A stretch of 64,000 bases of DNA, taken from the NCBI GenBank assembly GCA_021234155.1, contig JAJEKV010000546.1, positions 1 through 64,000 on the forward strand, read 5' to 3'. The translations under genes and the position numbers were made by a program. This stretch comes from Isoetes taiwanensis (taxonomy: Eukaryota; Streptophyta; Lycopodiopsida; Isoetales; Isoetaceae). Shown piece after piece: positions 33,487-44,639 of this stretch (position 1 is the first letter of the stretch; the number at the start of each line of letters is the position of its first letter). The notes under the pieces are model-generated. The model saw nothing but the letters and a program-made list of their open reading frames with translations, made no database searches and was not told the origin of the DNA.

Positions 33487-35790
33487 ATGGCGGATTTCTT
33501 GGATGGCGTGGAATTTGTATCAGTTCTTGCTATCATTCTTCAATTCCGGAATAAACTAGTTCATTTCAATTGCAATTCTGACAAATTAGAATTGCAATTC
33601 CTTGATCATATCAATTTCATGGCAAGTTCTCCTGAAAGCATTGATTCTGCTAAACGAAGAATTTACTTGGAGCTAGAATCCGTGAGAAAACGAGAATCCG
33701 TAAAGAGGATTAGAGAATTGAGAAGGAGAACATTGCACCTTTAGTACGAAGAGAAAAGAACGTTCTCTGAGTCAAAGAAGACAACAGGAACTTTCAAAAG
33801 AGTTAGAGGATTCTTTTTTTCACATTGTAAGGAATTGTGCTGATGATGATTCAAAAGGAAGAGTAGCACACAGTTTTTTAAAAAGGATCAAACATTTACC
33901 ACATGTTACTATAGCAGATCCCAAGGAATTTCATGTGATGAAAGATATGATTTCCAATGTGAGAGAAACCATGCAGCACAAAAATTTCAAAGAAGTAATC
34001 GGATGTACTCCAAGCAAGGAAGACTACCCTCCAAATGGCGGCTTCCACGCTAGAGGGACTAATCAGAGAGCAAATTTCAAGGCTTCTTTCAATTCCCAAG
34101 AAAACCAGAGCCCGTGCATTTAGAAGACCTAATATGTGCAGAGTTTGATGCTGGTCCATGGTCAATGCATGCAAGGAAGAAGAGATTTGATGCACTTTCC
34201 CCTTAAGAGATAAGTGTTGTGAGAAGGTTTTGGCATGAGAATACACGAAGTTTCATTTTATAAAAACATGTTAGAAAGCATGTAACCGAGAGTGGTGAGA
34301 AAAATTGATCATCCAATACATTTGCTAGAAGTGACATGGTGTATTCCTTGAACCATTTATTTGTTATTCTCATGTTTTTTAGTTTCTATATTTCTTACAT
34401 GGTTCTGAAATCTATTTTTTTTTTTTTTGTTCGCTTGCAACTATACCTTTGCTTTTGAAAAGGAACATCCCGATATGAAGATATCCCAAACAGACTTTTG
34501 AAAGATTGAAACCAAGCTATATTAGGAGGGTTTCAAGAAAGAGAAACATGTTGTTGCCAATACCATCTCGCATCTTGAGTTTGCCATGTTTCATAAATAA
34601 CATGAGGACTGATCCTTATGGTGTACACAAAGATTGCAAGTGTAAGTGCAGAATTTGTGGTTCTGGGTCCAACATGTATTGCTAAAGAAAACACAATCAA
34701 ATCAACTAGTGATTATTGGAGACAAATTGTGTGCTCTAAGGATGAGAATGATGAATGGCACAAGCATGCATGTCTAATGCACTGTACAAAGTGTGGTTTG
34801 AAGAGGCAAGTGTGGTTTCCTTGCAATTTCCGCTTTGATTGCCTTGATTTTAACATATTTGATTGCTTTATATAGGCTGCCAACATGCCCCGTAGAGAAG
34901 GTTAAGAATAATAAGGGGGATGTTAATTGGAAAGTGTTTGAACAGTAAAAGTAGTTTAGATTTTACCGAGTTGGGTGTGTGTTAGTGTAGAGGTAAATTA
35001 AAGCTTTATCCTCTCGCGGAAGAAGAAGTACTGAACAAGAAAACTAGGGTGGCAAGAAACCTTCAAAGGTTACAAGATTGGCATACAAATCAGGTTCTCC
35101 TTTTTGAATTCCATCAGCATGCAACTAAAACTCAAGACATTTGTTCCACATAATTACAGAGCTCATTGGCAAGCAAAACAATTCAGCAATGTTTGACAAA
35201 GATTTGCAGATGATACTATTGTCTCGGGTGGATAGATTTTGCAGAGAATTATGGATTTAAAATTCAACAAGAAGCTCAATCCCGCTAATCGGCATACCGA
35301 CAGTTCCATTCTTGTACACATCACTTATAGAAGAATGAGAAAATGTGAGGCGAAGCAAGATGTAAGAAGGAAGAAGATGACAAAGAGATTAAAAAGAAAA
35401 ATGTCAAAAAGAGAAAAGAAAAACTCATTGAAAGGAATTGTGAAGGAGACTCACTTCTATATCGGTGATGACAAAACTCATGATACCGAAGTTTGTCCAA
35501 AGATTGTTCCATAATCATGCATTGGCTAAAATCTATGGGAATTAACTATAACAAACATGTTTTCTCGGAGTGATGTATTGTTCTTCACGGTTTAAGTCCT
35601 GCAAGACCATTTTACTTCCTTGGTAGGTTTCACAAACATCTTCAAAAGGATATTCTCCTGAATTTTTTGCTAGCTCACATGAAAAGGTGAGCATGATGGT
35701 GCCGGAGCGGCCATCAAGAGGATTCTAACAAGGAACAGATGAAATATGATGGAAAGAAATTGCAAAGGTGCAAAGGAGGTGGTTGCATTT
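33487..35790 (+). pseudogene. Transposase-like gene, frame-disrupted (DDE-type motif set)
   Basis: The reading starts at the ATG at 33,487 (MADFLDGVEFVS) and continues over several frames: RRQQELSKELEDSFF and GRVAHSFLKRIKHLPHV (33,770-33,910), then KEFHVMKDMISNVRETM. A Cys-rich part follows (HACLMHCTKCGL, 34,760-34,800). The catalytic-looking core then has YIGDDKTHDTE (35,455-35,490), an SD...RFKS...PFYFLGRFHKH stretch (35,568-35,640), and HEKGEHDGAGAAIKRILT (35,677-35,730), followed by EQMKYDGKKLQ. These D-, D- and HxKGxxDGAGA motifs recur, to my recollection, in a broad family of uncharacterised eukaryotic transposase-like proteins. At least three frame changes or introns exist. Confidence 0.65.
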
Positions 35791-35869
35791 CTTAGGTGGT
35801 ACTTCAACAACAATCCCAATCGATAATGACATAACAAGGTATACTTTATTTGGTTTCCTCTCGCATACT

Positions 35870-36097
35870 AAGCACTTATACTTAAAGCACTTAAGCACTT
35901 AAAGCACTTAAGCACTTAGAAATTAAGGGCATGAATATATAAATTGTTTGTGTTTGTGGTTGTTAATGGGCTACTCTATTATGTAAAACATGATATTTCC
36001 CAGCCCTAAATCAAGATTGTCTTCTTTTTTATTTTTTTGATATGGATATTTTTCAACCTGTTTCAAAGAATGAAAGCACTTACAAGACTAAGCACTT
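35870..36097 (+). repeat. Central AAGCACTT cluster of the transposon
   Basis: AAGCACTT occurs at 35,870, 35,885, 35,893, 35,902 and 35,910, and again at 36,074 and 36,090. The same octamer (reverse complement AAGTGCTT) is next to both element ends. It may be a transposase-binding site. Confidence 0.75.
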
Positions 36098-36099
36098 GT

Positions 36100-36949
36100 G
36101 TAGTACGGGAAATTGATCCTCAAAAATAGATAGATCGAGAGATTTGATCGGTCACACTTTGAAAGGAACTACACAACTCCATTGCATAAGACCATGTGAC
36201 AAGGACAACACTCTAAAGGTAGCTTATAGACCTCTCATGCTTCGCGTGAGAATTGTGTTCAATTCCAATGGGACTCCGCACTACCTAAGTCACGCATTGG
36301 TGGTTGGGAAACTAATGAACTAAAATCAAGGAGATTAAAGCAACTAATGATGCTAATAAAGCATCGATGAAGACTTGCGATAGAAGTAGAAGATGAACAT
36401 GAAGAAGAGGAAGATGAGGGAAGACTATGACATAGCTAGTTCTATGGTAGAGGTTGGAGATAATTTTGTTGTCAATGCAGAGGAAGGTAATGAAGAGGGG
36501 TTGATTTTTATGTATTGAAGTGCCGTAAGCAAAGAACACTTTGCTTGAGGATTATGTGGATGGATGGGGAAATGTATTTGGAGTTGAATCTGTTATTGTC
36601 TCGGGATATTACTATAAACAGGTGGGTGGTCTCAAATTTGAGCCTCTTGGATGACTGTGACTGTGGCTAGTGTGTATAGCCACCTTGTAAGATTAGCTAA
36701 CTTTGAAATGATTGCTTGGATGAAGAGGATGGTATGTTGTATACTATGGCTGAAGACACTTGCCAGCAGTTATATGTAGCCTCCCAAACTCAAATTTTAA
36801 AATTCTATGGTCAAACTCAAATTTTAAATATCGTTCATATGGTATTGACTCAATTATTATTCATAGTTTGACTATTAAAGCAAAAGCACTCACACAAAAA
36901 ACATCAATGCAATTGTAACGCGAAAGTCATGTATTTATGTTCCTCATTA
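36100..36949. other. Transposon interior, no gene recognised
   Basis: AT-rich sequence between the transposase-like gene and the minus-strand coding region. The minus frame at 36,312-36,539 reflects a purine-rich stretch. Confidence 0.4.
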
Positions 36950-39780
36950 CATCAAAATTGTGGCATATCCGTCGTATAACATGTACAAAATTGTGGCATG
37001 TGCCTCGAAAGTTATATATAAGTCTTCACTATTTTAATATACAACCAGAATTTTGCATGAATCTGGTCTCATCTTAACTCAATTCCGAATCAACTTACAG
37101 ATTCTATCCATGTGTCCTCAAGTATGAAAGGTCTCCTTAACCATTGTAGCTGACCTTTGCAATATTGTTTTACCATTTTCGGTGGTTTCCTTTCCCAATT
37201 CAAACTCGACATTGTTTCTAGAATTTCGAGAGCATCCTACGTGTCTAATCGACCGCCTACAATGATCCTTTAGAATGTTAGTAGAAATCATCAACCATTG
37301 CCACATCCTTAAGTATCTTGGCAGGAATTGGTCCAATACATAATCATCCGCATCCAAATTAAAGCCAGGAATCAAAGAGATGTGAAAGGTGGAGAGGCAA
37401 ATGTTTTATGAATGCTATCATCCAACAATATGCAATTGCCCCTCATATTGTGGGTATTCACTAAAACTCAGATAAAGGTTTTAAGTACAATGGTTTTTCA
37501 GATCGGATGGGCCACTTGAAAGGCATCTCTACAAGCAATGGGTCCGATCCCAAATAAATACAAAGTCATGCCTAATACTTGGTGCTATGACATCCACAAC
37601 TTCATTTACATTAACCTTGTTCATGGATGACCAAATTGCTATGTCAAAGTGTGCCATTCTTTGCTAGAAATTCGTGCATGAGGCCTTAAACAACCAATTT
37701 CTTGCTTGTTTTGTAATCCACAATCTGTCTGTCCACACGCATGTGATTGTTCCCACCGTATGTACTCACTAGAACACCATTCACATCTAAAATAAGAAGT
37801 TTTCCTCTTCAAAGAGGACTTTCTTTGACACCTATCATTCAAAAAAAATAAAAGTAAACACCAACTCAAGCACAAACACAAAGCAAATTTAAAATACTAA
37901 ATTAATAATAACCATCTGCCAACATTTTGATCAACCATTTGTTCAACATATTGGTCTTGAAATACAATTGTACCTGAACATTCAAACATCTATAGTTAAA
38001 TCAAAGATTTTATAGACAAATCAATTGCCTCTTAAAACCTCCATAATTGCATTCATTTTGGTTTTGTGTCTTCCCTTTTCTAGTACTTCTTTTACGGCCC
38101 TTTCCTTTTATTTCTGCCTTTTCTAGTTCTTCATTTTCGTAATTGTTTCAACCTCAACTTCTTTTACTGATTTCAGCTCATTTGCCAATGCCCTCCTTCT
38201 AAAATTGTACTTCTGCCTTCTTGACCTCAATGTTCTTTGCCTTTTAATGTTTTCCCTTCTTTGTTGCAACCTCTCCATCTTTCCTTTTCCTTTTGTTGGT
38301 CATGCTTTCTTCTCTTCGAAGGGGTAATTTGTACATCCTTACTACATCCTACACCATCCGTTCAACAAAGTTTCATCACCACTTGCATATCCTTAATTGG
38401 ATGCTTTTCTAGCCCTTTTGCCTTAACCGCTTTTAGGACTACACAATGCATCTTTCGGACTTTTTTCAATTCAGAAAGGTGGCACATAGTCTTGATGGAG
38501 CGAAGAGGACCTACCAATTGAATCAAGTTGATTTGTAGGTATATCTATGTGAGGCATATCAACTATTTTATTTACTGTTTGCTGTCACATGCATGCCAAG
38601 CTCAAGAAATAAATACGGATGAATTACACCCCACATACCTTGCATTTTTACCTTCCTTCAACAAAGTTCGCGACAAGCCACATGGTACTCATGATCACAA
38701 CTTAAAATCAAAGACAATTTGTACCTATCATGAAAAAAGTAGGCCACAAGCGGCAAGCACCAAAGTTACCCAGATTCCCCGTAGTCTTCTCACGATAGTG
38801 TTGATCTTTGAATGGTTAAAACTTATATTCTTCTGTAAGATTACAAAGATTAGCTACGAGTTAAAATTTCGGCCTCTTTCTCTTTGATCTCACATTCCAA
38901 AATTATTCTTCCTCGAAGCTGCTCATTCAGAGTCGGAGACTTGAAAAGGTTTTAACTTTCCTTCTGGTAATATGTCTCCATTTGTAGTGTCATCTCCAAT
39001 TCCTTCCTCGGACGAGTTTCCTCAAGAACTCGGATATTGTGGTCTTCAAAGCCTCAACTTTCTTCATGCTCTCTTCAAGTTCCACTGAATTTTTCATTGG
39101 ACTTAGCCCTGTAGCCTAAACTAACCTCAATTTCATGCACCTCTTCTAACATGCTTGCCCTTTCATTCTCAAGCTTATTCTGACTTCCTTAATCAATTCA
39201 AGGTTCTCTTTTAAAGAAGAGTGGTCTAATTTTGAACTTTCTAAGCAAGTAACTTTGCTAGAAGTGGCAACGGACATCCTTTCCTCTACTAGACCTGCAA
39301 TTTCTATACTTCATAACTTGAGCCCCAAAAGAGGGCCCAATTGATCTTGTGCTTTCTTGGGGTTTGAAATGGCAATATCACAATTTTCCCATGCAAAAAG
39401 CATAAGCCACCTTTTTCTCCTTCATTGTTTGGCATAGTTTCCCGATATAATTTTTCAACAATCACCAATTTTCTCGAACCGAGGTAATGGATCATGGAAA
39501 CTTTCATCTTATTGCTTGGGCCTTCTTGCCAAACCCGAGGCCATTATTGCATCTGTTACATTATCTTCCAACCATTTTACTTTTAAAGCAGTCGCAATCC
39601 TTCACCGAAAGTCCATGAATATACATGAAATCTTGCTCGGTTGGCCAGCAAGACCATTGTAAATTGAACGGATCAAAGGATTGTGTGACCCGGAATTGGT
39701 GATCAAGGAAGAGGATCCGGAAACAGGGATTCAAATTGGGGCAGAATAAAGAAAAAGGGCTGGAAGCAGGCAAATGATGT
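36950..39780 (-). pseudogene. Second coding region of the transposon (coiled-coil, basic protein), frame-disrupted
   Basis: Read on the minus strand: NKMKVSMIHYLGSRKLVIVEK near 39,500, ISNPKKAQDQLGPLLGL near 39,340, a heptad-like stretch (EERMSVATSSKVTCLESSK, then ENLELIKE) near 39,200-39,280, a strongly basic stretch (MERLQQRRENIKRQRTLR) near 38,250, a Cys-rich part (YFRCEWCSSEY ... HACGQTDCG) near 37,700-37,800, and an open frame at 37,118-37,375. I recognise no family. Position suggests an accessory protein of the element or a captured host gene. Frame changes are frequent, and introns would also explain them. Confidence 0.4.
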
Positions 39781-39815
39781 CCTCTCGAAAAAAAAAAAAC
39801 TGACCGCTCGAATTT

Positions 39816-39875
39816 AGGTGCTTTAAGTGCTTGGTGCTTTCGCGATTTTGGGGTACCACTATCAAATTTACACCC
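39816..39875 (-). repeat. Right terminal inverted repeat and subterminal motif
   Basis: Mirror image of the left end: AGGTGCTTTAAGTGCTTGG (39,816-39,834), then TTTTGGGGTACCACTATC and AAATTTACACCC ending at 39,875. Confidence 0.85.
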
Positions 39876-39879
39876 ATGT

Positions 39880-41050
39880 GACCCTTTTGTTTCAACTTGA
39901 GTATTTTATTTTTTTACATCTCACAACTTCAATACGAAATTTTTGTAAAAGGACCTAATCTGTCATTTTAAACACATGTTTAGGAATCGTCCTTGCAAGC
40001 ATTTAGAATTTTTATGGGTTGCCATCATGATGCAATCATCTACATACAATGCTATAATGCAGAATTCATTCTATTTATTTTGTATCTGTATAGATTGCCA
40101 TCATTTTGTAGCTTTTTCAAATCCCTCGCTTCCCTAAGAAATGTATCCATACAAAGATACCATTCCTTGGAGCTTGTTTCCCAGTCCATATCTTCGCCTG
40201 TTTAATTTCCATACCAAGTTTTCCCTTGTTCAAACCCAGTGCCTGTTTTCATGAATATATCTTCTTCTAGTATTGCATTCAAAAGCAGTCTTGACATCCA
40301 TATGATGTATTTCACAATCTAGAGCATTAGCCAAACTTAGAAGCACTCTTATACTTGTAAGTTTCTTTATTGGAGAATAAGTTTCATCATAGTCTTGTAC
40401 ATTTTTTGAGTAAAACCTTGTGCAACCAAACAGCTTTTATACTTCTTTTTTGACCCATCTGTATTTGTCTAATTTTAAAAATCCATTTACTACCAATTAC
40501 ATTCACCAACGGGTTGTTTAACAATATCATAAGTGTGAGTGTCTAGAAAGGAATTCAGCTCATCATTCATAGCATTTTTCCACTCTTTTGTGCATTTACA
40601 CTTTCCAAAAGCCCCGCCGGATCGTTCTATGTATTTCATCATCTTCTAATATAGCCATAATTTGTTCAATTTCATGGGTTTCTTGCACTTGCTCTAGCCT
40701 TTTACTTCCACCTAATTGGAGTTCTCCCATAAGCTTCTTGATCAAATTGGATCTCATCCAAAAGTCTTTGTGCTTAGGTCCTTCTTTTCCTTATACTGTT
40801 TTCTCGATATTTTATTATCTTCAACAATTTCATACTCCATGGGTTCATTTTCAGTCCTATGAGCTTGGGGCACATCTTCAACTATTTTTTTTCTCTATTG
40901 TTCTCCACCTCCTCTCCATCATCAAGCTGATCTGTTGTTATCTCTAAAGGCTTTTGCGGTAACATCTTTTGTAATTTGATGCCTTTGGTTGTAAAGTACA
41001 TCTTCACAAAATATCACATCCCCGCTAATGATAATATTTTTATTTTTGAT
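39880..41050 (-). pseudogene. Copia reverse transcriptase, main part
   Basis: The catalytic YVDD of copia RT is at 40,036-40,047 (minus strand; ALYVDDCIMMATHKN). The region on either side carries RT-like pieces in changing frames up to about 41,050. RT copies the element RNA to DNA. The gene is cut at 39,876 by the DNA transposon and continues at 33,280. Short plus-strand frames here are antisense shadows. Confidence 0.75.
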
Positions 41051-41078
41051 GTAAAGATCTGTAAGCTTTAGAATTTTG

Positions 41079-41880
41079 TCATAGCCTACTAAAAACCAAT
41101 TTCAGCCTTATCATCAAGTTTTTTCTTAGCTCATCTGGTTTGTGCACATATGCCAAGCATCCATAAACTTTAAACTTTTCATAATTGATTTCTAAACTTT
41201 CTCCATACCACATTAGATCGGGAATATTTCTTTGCAAGCTTGAGGAGGAAAGTTTGTTTTTGTATGGTGTTAGCGGAGTTAGCAAGGCTTCTTCCCACAA
41301 ATAATTGGGTAATCCACTATTCTTAGTCATTGATCTAAGCGCATTCATCAAGGTTGTTTCTTCTTTACGCCACTCCGATTCTGAGGGGTGTATCTGGGTT
41401 AGCTGCCTTCTAATGCCATTAGCAACACAAAAGCTTTTAAATTTGTTTGAAAGATATTCTCCTCCTCTATGCGAACTTATGCATTTTAATTTCTTCCCTG
41501 TTTGCCTTTCACATTCGCTACATATTGTGTTTGAAGGCTACCAATGCTTGTGATTTGTTGTGAAGCAAATAACATTTACATTTCTAGTATAATCATCAAT
41601 AAATGTGATGAAATACCTTTGTTAGTTCGCCTCGATATTTAATGGTCCACCGCGGATCGGTGTGAACCGGCTCAAGAACCTCCTTAGTTTTCTTGTTTGA
41701 TTTATGAAAAGGCAATCTATGTAGTTTGCCCAACATGCATCCTTTACAAATATGTCCCTTCTCTCCACTTTCATATTTAAGAAAACCTTTCTTTGCCAAC
41801 AATTTAGGATTATTTGGTGTGTGTGAGCTAGCAGATTATGCCATAACTCAAAATGAAAAGCATCAATATTTTGCAATCAC
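41079..41880 (-). pseudogene. Copia GAG-pre-integrase and integrase
   Basis: 41,880-41,600 shows LWHNLLAH, then HICKGCMLGKLHRLPFHKS (a CxxC/GKxxRxPF pre-integrase motif) and VHTD at the start of the integrase core. 41,351-41,079 has the integrase C-terminal part with SGLPNYLWEEAL and FGCxAYVH-type YGCLAYVHKP. Integrase joins element DNA to the host chromosome. Frame changes at about 41,640 and 41,400 break the gene. Confidence 0.8.
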
Positions 41881-42381
41881 TTTCATGTTCTAATTGAAAG
41901 AGTCTACCCACATGTTTGGCATGAAACTTAATCTCATTATTCAACCAAATATTACATCGGTATCATCAAATACAACTCGTATCCCAAATCAACCAAGCTG
42001 GCTAATAGAAATCAAGTTCTTGATAATTCCGGGCACACACAAAACATTTTTAATATCCACTAAATTTTCTTGCATATCCATAGCTTTGCAACAATCCTTT
42101 TCCTTCAATCCTTTGCAAGGCTCCATTTCCCTACTTGAACATTTCTAGCTTCTCCTTAGTTTTTAAGCATCTCGTGAGTGGACTCTTGATCTTTCAGCTC
42201 CACTATCAACTACAAAGAGCATGGAGACAATTTGTTAGTATTTGATTTATTCTCAAGAACTGAATTTAACAAATTTACCTCATCTTCATCTATAGTTTTG
42301 ATCCTTCTCCATGCTCTTGTGTTATAAATGCCCTGCTGAGACCTCCTTCCTCCTCCTCGACCTCTTGCTACATTTCTTCCC

Positions 42382-43130
42382 CTATTGGGGTGCCTCTTCC
42401 TCTTCCAAACTCCTTAGGGTGGGACTTAGCAACCGGATGCCCTTGACCACCACAAGTATAGCAAAGAACTCATTTTTCTTAAGCTTTGGACAATTGCTTT
42501 TGATGTGACCCAGATTCATGCCCGGTAATAACAAGTGAGTTTGTTGTCTTGTCTTTTTCTTGCCGACATATAAAATTTCGGTTTCTTCTTCAACACCTTT
42601 AGTTACCCTTTTTTGTTCAATCTCGGTCCTAATGATAGTTTCAGCCTCATCCCTATTTTTGGCAACATTTCTAATGAACAATCCCAATTGTTCATTGTCC
42701 ATTCTTGCTCTTGCAATAGCTAAAACACGGGTACCTTCGATGGTTCTACTCCGGCTCCTCCTAGGTCAGCTATTATGTTATCAAACTTATTAAAAGGTTA
42801 CGATACATCATCCTCTTCATGCAGACTTAAGGTTCCTTAATTCTTTATCCAACAAATCTATTTGGGAAGAAGTCTTTTCTTCATAATGCTTGAGCATAAA
42901 CATCCACATTTCCCTAGGGCTCTTATTTCTTAACTTTAGCCTAATTGTGGGACTAACCTTACAACAATGATCCCTTGAGCCTCTTTAATTTTTGCCAAGC
43001 TGGAGCGAGCCTTTGCTCCTTTGCTCTCGGCCAGAAGTGACATCTCGGCACTACTAGCATCTCCTCTCCTTCTTGTCCCTTTCGATAGCGGTAGCACTTG
43101 TGCTTTGCTGGCGGGGGCTAACAACACACA
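42382..43130 (-). pseudogene. Copia gag
   Basis: The open part 42,702-42,382 reads MDNEQLGLFIRNVAKNRDEA and ends with a knuckle half, LGHIKSNCPKLKK, whose first cysteines are in another frame (CYY near 42,520). Upstream (42,800-42,930) lies coding-like EEKTSSQIDLLDKEL. Gag forms the particle and binds RNA. Frameshifts near 42,530 and 42,750 break it. Confidence 0.65.
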
Positions 43131-43312
43131 TCGGTGACAACGGCGATGGGATCAACAAGATCCCATAAGTCTTCAACCTCTAATACATGCTTTACAGCAT
43201 CCTTCCAAATCTGGAAGCTAGGCCCCCCTTTATAAACTTCCAGCGATTGGCCAAAGGCCAGCACCAAATCGACTTGACATTTTACGCAATCAACCACGTG
43301 CTACGATGCGGA

Positions 43313-43920
43313 TGTGAAATTCAAGCACTTGTTAATACAAAGGGAGGAATCAATCTTCTTTCAAATTGTTAAAGACAACTTTACAAACACAACTTGGCAA
43401 GCCATCAAAATTGTAAGGGCATGAACTCTTTAGCTTAACCAACCAATGGTGCAAATAATTAATACCATAGAGTATATTATTTGAAGTCATTCACTACAAC
43501 TTCTTTGTGAAATAAACCCCGATCTTCCCACAATAATTGCGATCACCACGGTGGGCCAAATCGTGCATGAGCGATTAGTCTTATTCTCGTGTATAGAGCT
43601 TTTAATTAGCCGACATTATATAATCGATGTCGACCAGGCCGAGGCTAAATTTCCGGATAGGATAGGCTTCACCGTTCAGAGTTTTTCGTCGGTTGCATTA
43701 TCCCATAAGCCCAACTTCACAAACGAGCCCTTTGACTCATTGACCATTGATTCAATGGTTTCAACCATTAACTTTTATTTTGCAAACTCAAAATAAGCAC
43801 TTAGGCCATTAGGGTTAAGAAAACCTTAGCCAAACTTACGGATCATTACGCAGCACTTTTACCATCGAGATTAAGTAGTTTCATGAAGCAATAATTATGC
43901 AATGACTCCGGACTTCAACA
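43313..43920 (-). repeat. Copia 5' LTR (608 bp)
   Basis: Starts TGTTGAAGTC at 43,920 and ends TTTCACA at 43,313. It is preceded in element orientation by AAGAA. Its first 275 bp match 32,203-32,477 and its last ~260 bp match 29,062-29,322 in opposite orientation. About 70 bp in the middle (43,576-43,645) has no counterpart in either piece. Confidence 0.9.
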
Positions 43921-44099
43921 TTCTTTTTATACAAGCAAAATCGTTGATCAAAATTTGAGCTTCTACGTTTTTTGGCAAGACACTTGTGTTAATCGGCGAT
44001 GAATCATTTTGGCCTAGGATTATTTCCATTGCAAATCGATGGAGTGGCTTGCTTTACAATAATCTATATTCTTTGTTTAGATCTAAATTTGCAATAAAG

Positions 44100-44450
44100 A
44101 GCCACTCTCTGGTTGATTCTGTAAATTGGTTGTTGATCTAAAACATGGTACTTGGATCAAACTCAATGGATTCTACATGGTTAGAATATCAGTTTGCTTA
44201 AGGTAACCAATCTTGGTGCAAAATTTGCAAAGAAAAATCAATCACTCTAGGATCCCTAAAGAAAAAAAAAGCGGTTGCACTTTCGGATCACGAATATCTC
44301 GGAAATGGCGATCTTTTCAAATGATTCTTGAAGAATCAATCAGACAAACATTGTCGATTGAGATGTGAAAAATGATTTGGCTCAATTCGTATCTGGGATG
44401 ATTGAGAAATTGGGTTCAAAATTGGCAAAAAATTTGGCCAGTGGACTTCC
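44100..44450 (-). repeat. Dispersed repeat, copy 2 (inverted relative to 18.5-18.9 kb)
   Basis: The reverse complement matches 18,480-18,900, best at 44,195-44,260. No coding part. Confidence 0.6.
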
Positions 44451-44639
44451 CCAATACAAAAAAAGTTTGTACACTGAAATGAGGATATCTTGAGTTGTAT
44501 TATATATTTTTGGCTGATCTGTGAAAACTACTATCAGAAAAATGCATTAGACATTAGAATAGAATAGGAGGGAAGTAACTAGGAGGAAAATGGGACGAGC
44601 GCCAATTTTCTTGCTTCTTTTGTCCTTTTCCCGTTTTTT

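Larger units (their letters stand above)
33285..39875 (+). mobile_element. 6.6-kb DNA transposon with inverted ends and 4-bp target duplication
   Basis: Both ends carry GGGTGTAAATTTGATAG with GTGGTACCCCAAAA following (left 33,285 onward; right, reverse complement, ending 39,875). ATGT flanks both sides (33,281-33,284 and 39,876-39,879). Removing the element and one ATGT rejoins the copia RT in frame, proving insertion. Inside are a plus-strand transposase-like gene (33,487-35,790) and a minus-strand coding region (about 36,950-39,780). AAGCACTT motifs lie near both ends and in a central cluster. The 4-bp duplication and transposase motifs suggest the Sola group, which is inference. Confidence 0.85.
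32203..43920 (-). mobile_element. Ty1/copia retrotransposon, interrupted by a DNA transposon and truncated by inversion
   Basis: Minus-strand order: 5' LTR (43,313-43,920), gag (about 42,380-43,130), GAG-pre-integrase and integrase (41,079-41,880), RT (39,880-41,050), DNA transposon insert (33,285-39,875), rest of RT and RNase H (32,490-33,280), polypurine tract (AAGGAGGAG at 32,478-32,486), first half of the 3' LTR (32,203-32,477). The remaining LTR half is at 29,062-29,322. Integrase before RT defines copia. All coding parts carry frameshifts. Confidence 0.9.

Noticed and set aside
33487-33744. Organelle-derived gene piece
   Set aside because: The early impression of a chloroplast-type protein was not borne out. 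The frame continues into the transposase-like gene of the DNA transposon.
41079-43796. Plus-strand frames such as 41,305-41,553, 41,894-42,148 and 43,551-43,796
   Set aside because: They are antisense shadows of the copia coding region or LTR.
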